Of a stretch of DNA of 19,832 bases, positions 13,117 to 19,832 are shown in pieces. Below the pieces are notes generated by a model. That model was given only the letters and a program-made list of their open reading frames with translations. It was not told the DNA's origin and made no database searches. The first letter of the stretch is position 1; each line of letters begins with the position of its first letter. The stretch lies in assembly GCA_003524305.1 (NCBI GenBank), contig DQHW01000028.1:5761-25592 (forward strand), read 5' to 3'. This DNA comes from Anaerolineaceae bacterium. Lineage in GTDB: Bacteria; Chloroflexota; Anaerolineae; Anaerolineales; Anaerolineaceae. A program made the translations under genes and the position numbers.

Positions 13117-14177
13117 AACGCGCGCAGGTATTGAGGCGGCGCTTTGAAATCCACGCCCAATGTTTTCGCAGCATGCAGAGGCCAATAGGCATCGCGTAAA
13201 AATTCTCGACCAAGCATCACAATATCCGCGCGGCCATTTCGGATGATCTCATCAGCATGCTGCGGCGAAGTGATCAGCCCAACCGTTGCTGTTGCAATGT
13301 TGGCTTTATTTCGCACGGCATCAGAGATTGGCACCTGGTAGCCTGGCCCCACTGGAACTTTCGCATTAGAAATGTTGCCGCCTGAAGAACAATCCACCAG
13401 GTCAACACCCATTTTCTTGAGTATTTTTGCCAGTTCAACCGATTCATAGACTGTCCAACCGCCTTCGTACCAATCCGATCCTGAAATACGGGTGGTCAGG
13501 GGTAGTTCTTTTGGCCAGACGGTTTGAATGGCTTGAATGGTTTCGATCATAAAACGGATGCGGTTTTCAAAGCTGCCGCCGTATTCATCGATACGGTGAT
13601 TGGAAAGCGGCGAATAAAATTCATGAATCAGATAACCGTGCGCGGCGTGCAGTTCCAGCCATTCAAAACCGGCAGCCAGCGACCGTTTGGCCGCTGCAGC
13701 AAACAGGGATTGAATTTCTTTAATTTCGTTTTTGGTCAATTCATGAGGCGTTTGATAATCAGAAGAGTAAGCCTGGGGGCTTGGTCCGACCGTCTGCCAC
13801 CAACGGTCATCGCTTTCTTTAAGGGGTTTGCCGCCAGACCAGGGTTTATCCGTGCTGCCTTTTCTTCCGGCGTGCGCGATCTGGATGCCCGTCACAGCGC
13901 CCTGAGACTTAATGAAATCTGTGATTCTCTTCAGTGGAGCAATGTGTGCATCATCCCAAAGACCCGCATCGTAAGGGGTGATCCTACCGCGCGGTTCGAC
14001 AGCAGTCGCCTCGGCGATAACCAACCCGGCGCCGCCGGTTGCCCTGGCGCCAAGATGAACTAATTGCCACTCATTTGAAAATCCGTCTTTGTAGCTGTAC
14101 TGGCACATGGGGGATACCCCGATGCGGTTGCGCAACGTAACACTGCGGATGGTTAATGGATCAAACAACGTTGTCAT
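13113..14177 (-). CDS. namA: Old Yellow Enzyme family NADPH dehydrogenase (YqjM/NamA type)
   Basis: A 354-residue FMN-dependent ene-reductase that reduces activated C=C bonds of enals, enones and similar compounds with NAD(P)H. YqjM-class marks are the redox-sensing cysteine C25 in SPMCQYS with Y28 beside it, IAHAGRKGS (100-108), and the substrate-binding histidine pair H177/H180 with Y182 in ELHAAHGYLIHEFYSP. RIDEYGGSFENR is another family signature, and ATVGLITSP and DIVMLGREFLRD near the C-terminus form the FMN phosphate site. The ATG at 14175-14177 has GGAGA upstream. It is convergent with surE, with a 4-nt overlap of the ends. The physiological substrate is unknown; a role in handling electrophiles or oxidative stress is common for the family. 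Confidence 0.92.
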   Translation of the reverse strand: MTTLFDPLTIRSVTLRNRIGVSPMCQYSYKDGFSNEWQLVHLGARATGGAGLVIAEATAVEPRGRITPYDAGLWDDAHIAPLKRITDFIKSQGAVTGIQIAHAGRKGSTDKPWSGGKPLKESDDRWWQTVGPSPQAYSSDYQTPHELTKNEIKEIQSLFAAAAKRSLAAGFEWLELHAAHGYLIHEFYSPLSNHRIDEYGGSFENRIRFMIETIQAIQTVWPKELPLTTRISGSDWYEGGWTVYESVELAKILKKMGVDLVDCSSGGNISNAKVPVGPGYQVPISDAVRNKANIATATVGLITSPQHADEIIRNGRADIVMLGREFLRDAYWPLHAAKTLGVDFKAPPQYLRAF

Positions 14178-14208
14178 GTGAGTTCTCCGTTTTAACGAGT
14201 AATAAGCA

Positions 14209-14233
14209 GACTCCCGACAGGCGGCCGGGAGTC
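14209..14233 (-). terminator. Hairpin after the YchF gene
   Basis: GACTCCCG (14209-14216) pairs with CGGGAGTC (14226-14233). It lies 8 nt beyond the YchF stop. The T tract on the minus strand is weak (CTGCTTATT), so it may terminate with partial efficiency or act as 3' protection. Confidence 0.6.
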
Positions 14234-14241
14234 ATTTGATT

Positions 14242-15309
14242 TTAGATATTAAACCTGATGTTGAGAATGTCTCCATCTTGGACGACGTATTCCTTGCCTT
14301 CGAGTCTAAGCCGGCCTTTGGCCTTGGCTTCATTCATGCCGCCGAGGGTCATCAGATCGTCATAAGAGATCACCTCAGCGCGGATGAATCCCTTCTGTAA
14401 ATCAGAGTGGATTTCACCGGCCGCTTCAGGCGCCAGGGCGCCGCGGCGCACCGTCCAGGCTCGGCACTCATCCGGACCAACGGTGAAGAAAGATTGTAAA
14501 CCCAGCAGGTCGTAAGAGAGTTTGATCATGCGGCTCAAACTTGGCTCTTCGATGCCATATTCCTTGAGGAACATCTCAGCCTCTTCAGCGGAAAGTTGAG
14601 CAATATCCATTTCAAGTTTGCCCTGAAGCGAAACCACCTTGCTTTGTTTGTGGGTGTAAGTCAATTCGGGGGCAGCCTGGCCTTCGGCGGTGTTCATCAC
14701 GATCAGTAGTGGTTTGCGGCTTAAGAAACCGAAACCCGAAAGCAGTTTGTCTTCATATTCACTGATCTCGATATCGCGCAGCGGAATATCTTTGGAAAGG
14801 GTTTCGTGGAAGCGGTTGAAAAGCACCAGTTCGCGCTCGACCAACTCTTTGTCTCGTCCCATGGGGCGTTTGACTTCTTCGTTGAGACGTTCCAGTTTTC
14901 GCTCAACTGATATCAAGTCGTTGAGCAAAAATTCGCTGTCCATTGAATGCACGTCGCGAATGGGATCAATAGTTTCATTGATGTGGATGACGTTATCATC
15001 TTCAAATACGCGCACAACCTCAATGAATCCGTCCAGTTGGGTGAGTTGGTTGAGCAGGGCGCCTGAGATGCCGCCTTTATTGCTGCTGCCATCCAGACCG
15101 GCAATGTCAACATAAGTGACCTTAGTGTAAATGGTCTTTTTAGGTTTAAACATTTCAGAAAGCTTATCCACACGCACATCGGGCACATCCACCACGGCGG
15201 TGTGAACTTCAATTTTGCCGGTGACACCGGTGGGCTGCATGGCGCGGGTGAGTGCGTTGAACAGCGTTGTTTTTCCAGATTGGGGCAGACCAATGATTCC
15301 AAGTTTCAT
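14242..15309 (-). CDS. ychF: YchF/OLA1-family P-loop ATPase, variant
   Basis: A 355-residue translation-associated P-loop NTPase. The G1 loop is GLPQSGKTT (7-15), G3 is DIAGL (68-72), and the G4 position reads NTAE (206-209), matching the N-x-x-E form that makes YchF prefer ATP to GTP. The C-terminal DUF933/TGS part is well kept: FFTVGPDECRAWTVRRG, AAGEIHSDLQKGFIRAEVI, and the terminal VQDGDILNIRFN. The usual YchF G1 is GLPNVGKST, so the Q-S-G-K-T-T version marks a divergent branch. I chose the ATG at 15307-15309 with AGGGAA 5-6 nt upstream. A longer reading reaching back to 15429 runs through the tRNA-Leu gene and is wrong. Promoter not identified. Confidence 0.9.
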   Translation of the reverse strand: MKLGIIGLPQSGKTTLFNALTRAMQPTGVTGKIEVHTAVVDVPDVRVDKLSEMFKPKKTIYTKVTYVDIAGLDGSSNKGGISGALLNQLTQLDGFIEVVRVFEDDNVIHINETIDPIRDVHSMDSEFLLNDLISVERKLERLNEEVKRPMGRDKELVERELVLFNRFHETLSKDIPLRDIEISEYEDKLLSGFGFLSRKPLLIVMNTAEGQAAPELTYTHKQSKVVSLQGKLEMDIAQLSAEEAEMFLKEYGIEEPSLSRMIKLSYDLLGLQSFFTVGPDECRAWTVRRGALAPEAAGEIHSDLQKGFIRAEVISYDDLMTLGGMNEAKAKGRLRLEGKEYVVQDGDILNIRFNI

Positions 15310-15319
15310 AAAAATTCCC

Positions 15320-15348
15320 TTGACCCATAATAAAATGTCAGATATACT
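15320..15348 (+). promoter_or_regulatory. Promoter of tRNA-Leu
   Basis: TTGACC (15320-15325), a 17-nt spacer, then TATACT (15343-15348), with a start expected near 15355. The -35 touches the ribosome binding site region of the divergent ychF gene. Confidence 0.7.
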
Positions 15349-15362
15349 CTGATTTGCACTTT

Positions 15363-15444
15363 GCCGGAGTGGCGGAATTGGCAGACGCGCACGACTCAAA
15401 ATCGTGTTCCGTAAGGAGTGTGGGTTCAATTCCCACCTTCGGCA
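15363..15444 (+). tRNA. tRNA-Leu, anticodon CAA
   Basis: An 82-nt class II tRNA. The acceptor is GCCGGAG with CTTCGGC. The anticodon stem is CACGA/TCGTG, with loop CTCAAAA and CAA at 15397-15399. A long variable arm (TCCGTAAGGA) and a T arm GTGGG-TTCAATT-CCCAC follow, and the discriminator is A. Only CC, not CCA, follows. It reads UUG codons. Confidence 0.95.
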
Positions 15445-15462
15445 CCTAGATTATAACATGCG

Positions 15463-15493
15463 CTCCCCGCGATTATCCGCGGGGAGTTTTTTT
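15463..15493 (+). terminator. Strong terminator of tRNA-Leu
   Basis: CTCCCCGCG (15463-15471) pairs with CGCGGGGAG (15478-15486) across a 6-nt loop, and is followed by seven T residues. Confidence 0.92.
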
Positions 15494-15512
15494 ATAGATT
15501 ATTATGGTGGTG

Positions 15513-15518
15513 TATAAT
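15513..15518 (+). promoter_or_regulatory. Candidate -10 of the toxin-antitoxin-like pair
   Basis: A perfect TATAAT at 15513-15518 lies 35 nt before the antitoxin start. The -35 area (TTTATA, 15490-15495) is AT-rich and overlaps the preceding terminator tail, so the promoter is plausible but not strong. Confidence 0.45.
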
Positions 15519-15552
15519 AATGATGTATAAATCGTAGATGAGAAGGAATATT

Positions 15553-15852
15553 ATGACTACGGATATGATCAGAAAACAATTTTATATAAATAGAGAACAG
15601 CAGAAAAAACTTCACGCGTTAGCTAAACAACGCGGAACAAGTGAAGCAGAAGTTATCAGGCAATACATAGATAATGATTTATCAGTACCAGTAATTTCTA
15701 TCCCTAGAGATAGTAGATACGCTCTTGAGGAAATCTTGAAATACGCTTCCAAGCCACGTGGTTTGGAAGGAGAACCTTATAGATTTAATCGGGCAGAAAT
15801 TTATCAGGAACGGGAAAATCGTTGGATTAGGGATGGAAAAAAGGACGATTAA
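15553..15852 (+). CDS. Ribbon-helix-helix antitoxin-like protein
   Basis: A 99-residue protein. Its first 42 residues (MIRKQFYINREQQKKL, then LAKQRGTSEAEVIRQYID) fit a ribbon-helix-helix DNA-binding domain. The rest is polar and charged, ending RWIRDGKKDD, as expected for a flexible antitoxin tail that embraces its toxin. The ATG at 15553 has GAAGGA at 15542-15547 with a 5-nt spacer; an ATG at 15538 in the same frame would place that site inside the gene. A PIN-domain gene follows after 5 nt. The pair would repress itself if it behaves as a type II module. The local sequence is AT-richer than the flanking tRNA and dnaN regions. Confidence 0.75.
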   Translation: MTTDMIRKQFYINREQQKKLHALAKQRGTSEAEVIRQYIDNDLSVPVISIPRDSRYALEEILKYASKPRGLEGEPYRFNRAEIYQERENRWIRDGKKDD

Positions 15853-15857
15853 CTTTG

Positions 15858-16304
15858 ATGAATAGAATATTGATAGATACAAATGTAATTCTCTATACCT
15901 ATGATTATCGTGATCAACTACGCAAAAACAGGGCAGCAGAGGTGTTACTTGTCCTTGAAAAATATAAATTAGGCATTTTTACCATTCAAACATTATCTGA
16001 ATTTATGAATGTTGTAACGAAGGTTAGAAATCCAATTATCGAAAAATCAGATTTTCAATTACAACTTCATTACTGGATAAATTTATTTCCTATCATTCAA
16101 CTTACGCAAAATATTGTTGTCGAAGCTACTCGATGCGTAATTGACCATAATTTTTCTTATTACGACGCCCAAATTTGGGCAGCAGCAAAACTGAACCAAA
16201 TACCTGTTATTTTCTCAGAAGACTTTCAAGACGGACAAACGCTCGAAGGCGTTCATTTTGTTAATCCGTTTTCTGAAAAATTTGATATAAATCAATGGTG
16301 TTGA
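15858..16304 (+). CDS. PIN-domain ribonuclease-like toxin (VapC-like)
   Basis: A 148-residue PIN-domain protein. The acidic residues expected for the Mg-dependent RNase site are D7 in ILIDTNVILYTYD, E48 in LSEFMNVV, D103 in YYDAQIWAAA and D122 in SEDFQDG. With the upstream RHH gene it forms a compact type II toxin-antitoxin arrangement. VapC toxins typically cut tRNA or rRNA; the target here is unknown. I chose the ATG at 15858 over the TTG at 15855. The ribosome binding site is poor, which suggests translation coupled to the antitoxin. A hairpin with a T tail follows. Confidence 0.85.
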   Translation: MNRILIDTNVILYTYDYRDQLRKNRAAEVLLVLEKYKLGIFTIQTLSEFMNVVTKVRNPIIEKSDFQLQLHYWINLFPIIQLTQNIVVEATRCVIDHNFSYYDAQIWAAAKLNQIPVIFSEDFQDGQTLEGVHFVNPFSEKFDINQWC

Positions 16305-16318
16305 AATTGAAAAATCCT

Positions 16319-16349
16319 AAAAATCCTCGGCATATTTGCGAGGATTTTT
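16319..16349. terminator. Bidirectional terminator between the PIN and GNAT genes
   Basis: AAAAATCCTCG (16319-16329) pairs with CGAGGATTTTT (16339-16349). The stem ends in A/T runs on both sides, so it can serve both the PIN gene and the convergent acetyltransferase gene. Confidence 0.8.
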
Positions 16350-16371
16350 AAGTAATAAATTCTAGAAATAA

Positions 16372-16932
16372 TTAAATCTTCTTTCTCATAATTGGACGGG
16401 TCGGCTTGCGTCTTGCAACCTCCACATACCCTGCGGATTTAAAGGTAGTCGAAACGCCCGTGAAAATATCTGCCGACCCGGTTTTTTTATCGGTTTCATA
16501 AGGATAAGATTCTACAATATCTGCACCGTGGATTTTGGCGTATTGTTCGGCCGCTTCAATCAGTTTTATCATCAAACCCTGGTGACGATAATCGTGATGT
16601 ACAAAGAAACAAGGGATGGACCATACAGGTTGATCATCCACTGGGTAAAAAAAGCGCGAGGTTTCAAAGCGGATATAATCTGCACGAGGCGCCACCGTCA
16701 CCCATCCCGCCGGGAAACCGTCTACATAAGCGATCAAACCAGCTTCAACACCGCGGTGAACGATCGTTCGCATTGCTTCTTTGAGTCCATCCTTGCCAAG
16801 GGTATTGAATTCTTTGTTTTTAATTCGCCACCACATGCACCAGCAGCCGCTGCAAGTAGCATTAGAGAGGAATAATTTTTCAAAATCGGTCCAGCGTTCG
16901 GGTGTCAGGGGCAAGATTTCAATTTTCGCCAT
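16372..16932 (-). CDS. GNAT-family N-acetyltransferase
   Basis: A 186-residue protein with the GNAT fold. The acetyl-CoA loop region is SIPCFFVHHDYRHQGLMIKLIEAAEQYA (about 105-132), with HQG in place of the usual R/Q-x-x-G-x-G/A. The N-terminal half has an unusual cysteine-tryptophan motif, CSGCWCMWWR (27-36). This motif is seen in a subgroup of GNAT proteins often annotated as acetyltransferases of unknown substrate. A basic C-terminal tail (RRKPTRPIMRKKI) ends the protein. The start ATG follows GAGGTAA. It lies 11 nt after the alpha/beta hydrolase gene on the same strand, so they form an operon. Substrate unknown. Confidence 0.85.
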   Translation of the reverse strand: MAKIEILPLTPERWTDFEKLFLSNATCSGCWCMWWRIKNKEFNTLGKDGLKEAMRTIVHRGVEAGLIAYVDGFPAGWVTVAPRADYIRFETSRFFYPVDDQPVWSIPCFFVHHDYRHQGLMIKLIEAAEQYAKIHGADIVESYPYETDKKTGSADIFTGVSTTFKSAGYVEVARRKPTRPIMRKKI

Positions 16933-16943
16933 TTTGCTTTACC

Positions 16944-17885
16944 TCATTCTTTCAAAATAAAACTGACGGCTCTTTGCAGCACTTCATCAAAATGAGAAGG
17001 GATGTCATGTGCCATTTCGGGAATGACTTCCATTTCACACTTCACCCCAACTTTTGTTAACTCTTCTTTCAACTTCACGGCTCCGGGGGTGCAATGGTCG
17101 TCCTTTCCACCTAAAACAAAATAGCCGCGCAGGTTTCTGTGATCAGACGAATTGAGCAAAGGCAGCCATGTGTTGACATCGCCGATATACGGTGCCAGCG
17201 CCAGAAAACCACTTACTGGAAAGAATCGCTTCAACGCCAAATGAATCGCTGCGTGCCCGCCTTTTGAAAATCCGGCCAGGATGGTTTTCTGTTCATCAAT
17301 CTGATAACCAGTTTTGAGGGATTCATAATGGGCTGGAATATCACGCTCAATCCTTTCAAAATCATTCCACACATAAAGACCTTTACCAGAAACTTCCGCA
17401 GATTGAGGCAGCGCCACCAACCATCCGTGATTTGTCAAAAACCCCCAGTAATCAGAAAATCCTTCCGCATGTGAATTGTTGCCGTGAAGCCCAATCAATA
17501 GAGGTAGTTTTGAAGCACTTACAAGGTTTGGTTCCAATAGTTTGAGCTCTGGTTTAGCCTTATGTTGTTCACCAGCAAGAACCCTAAAACTACGTTCAAC
17601 CAGACTTTCATATCGCGGACGCCCATGCAAGACTTTTATGTCTTCGTCCTTACGTAGCACGAATTCATTATAAAAATAACCAAGATCCAGGGCTTGCTCA
17701 AAAATAGTTTCTGCCAGGTCTAACTGACCCATCATTGCGGCCAAATTAAACCGTATTTCGTATGCACGCCCCCGCAAGGCGAGATAATGATCGCAAACAC
17801 TGGTTATCAGATCATAGGCTTTTGAATACTCGCCTTTCAAGTAAAGGTCATATGTTTGAGTAAATTCAATGGGTTCGTCTTTCAT
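16944..17885 (-). CDS. Alpha/beta hydrolase with N-terminal TPR-like helices
   Basis: A 313-residue protein. Residues about 1-100 are helical and TPR-like (YLKGEYSKAYDLI, LAAMMGQLDLAETIFEQALDLGY). Residues about 125-313 form an alpha/beta hydrolase of the phospholipase/carboxylesterase type. LLIGLHGNN (129-137) is the oxyanion region, GFSKGG has nucleophile S207, GGKDDHC carries the acid D262 or D263, and H293 lies in MAHDIP. No signal peptide is seen, so it is cytoplasmic. The ATG has GGAGG 6 nt upstream. It is the first gene of the pair with the GNAT gene. A bifunctional unit of an esterase and an acetyltransferase could act on one small molecule, but no substrate can be named. Confidence 0.85.
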   Translation of the reverse strand: MKDEPIEFTQTYDLYLKGEYSKAYDLITSVCDHYLALRGRAYEIRFNLAAMMGQLDLAETIFEQALDLGYFYNEFVLRKDEDIKVLHGRPRYESLVERSFRVLAGEQHKAKPELKLLEPNLVSASKLPLLIGLHGNNSHAEGFSDYWGFLTNHGWLVALPQSAEVSGKGLYVWNDFERIERDIPAHYESLKTGYQIDEQKTILAGFSKGGHAAIHLALKRFFPVSGFLALAPYIGDVNTWLPLLNSSDHRNLRGYFVLGGKDDHCTPGAVKLKEELTKVGVKCEMEVIPEMAHDIPSHFDEVLQRAVSFILKE

Positions 17886-18006
17886 CCATATCCTCCATAT
17901 CTTTGTTATTATTTTACACTTTTCTTTTTAGTATGGTTCGGTTACTGGAATTTTTATTCATCTCGTTGTATACTCGTTAATACTATATTTATTAATCTTC
18001 TGAATT

Positions 18007-18012
18007 AAGAGG
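18007..18012 (+). promoter_or_regulatory. Ribosome binding site of dnaN
   Basis: The purine run AAGAGGAC precedes the dnaN ATG at the usual spacing. In the 133-nt divergent gap 17886-18018, TATACT at 17969-17974 is the best -10 candidate for dnaN, with only a weak -35. Confidence 0.5.
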
Positions 18013-18018
18013 ACGCCC

Positions 18019-19146
18019 ATGAAAGCCACAGTCACCCAACAACATTTGGCTCACGGACTTAGCGTGGTTAGCCGCGCCGTTTCACCGCGCAGCACACTGC
18101 CAGTTTTGGCAAACGTACTGGTGGCCACGGACGAAGGCCGCCTGCGTTTATCGGCCACAAACCTTGAAATGGGCATCACTTGCTGGATCCCTGCACAAAT
18201 CCAGGAAGAAGGATCCATTACCGTCCCCGCCCGCACACTGGTTGATCTGGTGGGAACCTTTCCCAATGAGAATGTGCAGCTCACCCTCGATACGCGTACC
18301 CAAACCATCACCCTGGTTTGCAACAGCTCCGTGCATGATATCAAAGGCATAGACGCACAAGATTTTCCGCCCATCCCGGTACATGATCTAACCGAAGGCG
18401 TGGACCTCAACCTGGTGGACTTCCGTGAGATGATTCAACAAGTGGCGTTTGCCGCCTCGGCGGATGAAGCCCGACCTGTGCTGCAAGGCGTCAAAATGGA
18501 AGTTCAAGAAAGCCAGATTACTTTGGCTGCCACTGACGGCTTCCGCATTTCAGTGCGCAAAGAACTGCTGGCCAACCCGATCAAACAAGATTTCTCCATA
18601 ATCATCCCCGCTCGTGCCATGAGCGAACTTGCCCGCATCGCTGGCGACAGCGACAAAACCGTCACCATGGTGGTACCCCAGGGCCGCGGACAAGTTATTT
18701 TCCACCTCAATGATGCCGAACTGGTTTCACAATTGATTGACGGCAACTTCCCTGACTTTCGCGCCATCATCCCTCACAATTACAAAACCCGCACAACCAT
18801 CTCAACCCCGGCTTTTCTTAAAGCCTGCAAACAGGCCGAGATTATCGCGCGTGAAGGCAACAACGTTATTAAACTGAATGTGATCCCTGAAGAAAACGGC
18901 ACTGGCCGGGTCGAGATCAGCGCTTTGACTGAAGAAACCGGCAAAAGCGATATCCAGATGGAAGCCAATATAGAAGGCAATGCACTGTTGATTGCCTTCA
19001 ATGTGCGTTTCTTGCGCGAAGTACTGGATGTAATTAAGGCGCCCAGCGTAGCCCTCGAAACCAATGCCAACAACACCCCCGGCGTTGTTCGACCGGTCGG
19101 TGATGAAAACTTCACCCACGTGATCATGCCCATGCATTTGGGCTGA
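18019..19146 (+). CDS. dnaN: DNA polymerase III subunit beta (sliding clamp)
   Basis: A 375-residue sliding clamp, which encircles DNA and tethers the replicative polymerase and repair factors. It matches the family along its length: MKATVTQQHLAHGLSVVSRA at the start, LPVLANVLVA and LRLSATNLEMGI in domain I, ATDGFRISV in domain II, and the C-terminal HVIMPMHLG, where the peptide-binding cleft residues lie. Length is standard. The gene is not next to dnaA, recF or gyrB here; its neighbours are a hydrolase operon and a long gene of another function. This loss of the classic dnaA-dnaN order is seen in several phyla. A hairpin terminator follows. Confidence 0.97.
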   Translation: MKATVTQQHLAHGLSVVSRAVSPRSTLPVLANVLVATDEGRLRLSATNLEMGITCWIPAQIQEEGSITVPARTLVDLVGTFPNENVQLTLDTRTQTITLVCNSSVHDIKGIDAQDFPPIPVHDLTEGVDLNLVDFREMIQQVAFAASADEARPVLQGVKMEVQESQITLAATDGFRISVRKELLANPIKQDFSIIIPARAMSELARIAGDSDKTVTMVVPQGRGQVIFHLNDAELVSQLIDGNFPDFRAIIPHNYKTRTTISTPAFLKACKQAEIIAREGNNVIKLNVIPEENGTGRVEISALTEETGKSDIQMEANIEGNALLIAFNVRFLREVLDVIKAPSVALETNANNTPGVVRPVGDENFTHVIMPMHLG

Positions 19147-19169
19147 TCCAGACAATTTCTCGTAACGGA

Positions 19170-19200
19170 TTCCCCTCTCCAACGAGAGGGGAAATTGTTT
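19170..19200 (+). terminator. Terminator of dnaN
   Basis: TTCCCCTCTC (19170-19179) pairs with GAGAGGGGAA (19184-19193) across CAAC, and is followed by ATTGTTT. An outer partial pairing of GACAATTT (19151-19158) with AAATTGTT (19192-19199) could extend or compete with it. The T tract is modest. Confidence 0.65.
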
Positions 19201-19233
19201 CAGGAGAATTAATAATTTCTAGAAATAATTACA

Positions 19234-19832
19234 ATGGATTTCTTACCTAATTCCTCAGAACGATTGTTAAGCCTCACCATCTCCCTGGGACAGTACCCCA
19301 TTTTGTGTGCAAAAATTCGCGCGCGAATGCGGGCCGAATTGTTTAACCGCGGCATCATTGATCAAAAAGAGTTCGAAGCCCAGGTTCGCAGTGAAGCCAT
19401 CCAGACCCAGAAAATGGAAGGGATTGACAATCCTTATTATCAGGAACCATCAGATATTTGGGAAACCCGTAAATCCGTTTTGCGCGACCAGTTGACCGAC
19501 CTGCTCTTCAGCCGACACCTGCCATTTGAATTGATGGAAACCATGATCAGCGAAGTTCTGGTCGAAAAAGGCATTACCCCCACCGAGCAGCACCTGGCCA
19601 TCAACCCTGAACTGGCACCCCTGGATTTGGTGTTTGAACAGGCTTTGACGATTGAACGCATGCCTGAAGAAAGCAAAGCCAGGCTGATTCCGCGGCTTGA
19701 AGAAACAAAAGTGGTGCTCATTCGCAGCATGATCAGCGACCAATTGCGGTATATAAACATAGCCAAAGAATGGCTGACGGTCAATGACCTGGCAGAAATT
19801 CGCCGCAGAAAAATTGGTGCAGGACGAATTGG
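19234..19832 (+). CDS. 5' part of a long protein, possibly PEP/pyruvate-binding-domain protein
   Basis: The frame is open from ATG 19234 to the right edge, giving 199 complete codons. The visible part is mostly helical and charged, opening MDFLPNSSERLLSLTISLGQ. It contains ETRKSVLRDQLTDLLFSRHL and a stretch near the edge, LTVNDLAEIRRRKIGAGRI. That last basic-glycine motif resembles the lead-in to the nucleotide-binding domain of PEP synthase/PPDK-like proteins, but the diagnostic part lies outside the window, so this is a tentative reading. There is no ribosome binding site next to the ATG; GGAG is about 30 nt upstream. In-frame stop TAA at 19213-19215 limits the start. The gene could be leaderless, or start later. 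Confidence 0.6.
   Translation, partial: MDFLPNSSERLLSLTISLGQYPILCAKIRARMRAELFNRGIIDQKEFEAQVRSEAIQTQKMEGIDNPYYQEPSDIWETRKSVLRDQLTDLLFSRHLPFELMETMISEVLVEKGITPTEQHLAINPELAPLDLVFEQALTIERMPEESKARLIPRLEETKVVLIRSMISDQLRYINIAKEWLTVNDLAEIRRRKIGAGRI

Noticed and set aside
13524..14063. 179-residue plus-strand frame
   Set aside because: It is the opposite strand of the Old Yellow Enzyme gene, whose motifs are complete; the plus-strand product shows no family features.
15164..15172. A further exact DnaA 9-mer (TTATCCACA)
   Set aside because: It is alone, inside the ychF coding sequence (codons for V-D-K), with no neighbouring boxes or AT-rich tract; most likely chance.
15310..15429. N-terminal extension of ychF to 15429
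   Set aside because: It would run antisense through tRNA-Leu and its promoter; the conserved start MKLGIIGLPQ has a good ribosome binding site.
15363..16400. Integrated element at tRNA-Leu
   Set aside because: I looked for a repeat of the tRNA 3' end downstream and for an integrase and found neither; only the small RHH-PIN pair is present.
1..19832. CRISPR array, insertion sequence or prophage
   Set aside because: No regularly spaced repeats, transposase, integrase or phage structural genes are visible in any frame.

Overview
This window looks like a chromosomal segment from a Chloroflexota bacterium, most likely class Anaerolineae. That placement is an inference from the protein set and style: two deoxynucleoside kinases, SpoVS, a GPH sugar transporter, a mix of TTG, GTG and ATG starts, and palindromic GC-rich intergenic repeats. 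No rRNA or phylogenetic marker is present to prove it. By eye, positions 1-4300, 12300-15300 and 18000-19832 are of moderate GC. Positions 4320-12120 and 15480-17990 are clearly AT-richer.

Layout, left to right. Positions 1-671 hold the C-terminal part of an M3 oligoendopeptidase. A small four-helix membrane protein follows at 899-1315. Next is a two-gene operon of an ArsR/DUF2087 regulator and a DinB-fold protein (1484-2573). Then comes a deoxynucleoside kinase followed closely by a nucleotidyltransferase-fold protein (2681-4317). The gene-free stretch 4318-4840 carries a dense cluster of DnaA-box-like 9-mers and then an AT-rich tract, so it is a candidate replication origin. It is followed by spoVS with a near-consensus promoter. 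A second, divergent deoxynucleoside kinase and a 2x[4Fe-4S] ferredoxin lie on the minus strand, and azlCD lies on the plus strand.

Positions 7337-11940 form a minus-strand catabolic cluster in the transcription order ROK regulator, amidohydrolase, GPH sugar symporter, glucosamine-6-phosphate deaminase-like protein. Upstream of the ROK gene, a long inverted repeat overlaps the -10 element of a good promoter. This suggests an autoregulated operon for an amino sugar or amino-sugar conjugate.

Positions 12116-13116 hold tRNA-Arg(GCG) and surE. An Old Yellow Enzyme (YqjM/NamA type) gene and the YchF-type P-loop NTPase gene are on the minus strand (13113-15309). tRNA-Leu(CAA) follows, with its own promoter and terminator. 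An AT-rich RHH/PIN toxin-antitoxin-like pair is at 15553-16304. A GNAT acetyltransferase and an alpha/beta hydrolase form a minus-strand pair (16372-17885). The window closes with dnaN (18019-19146) and the 5' end of a long gene (19234 onward) that may encode a PEP/pyruvate-binding-domain protein.

The items most worth following up are the DnaA-box cluster between the two kinases, the ROK operator and the amidohydrolase that stands in place of a classical NagA, and a 13-15 nt motif (TTCTAGAAATAAT) present in three separate intergenic positions.
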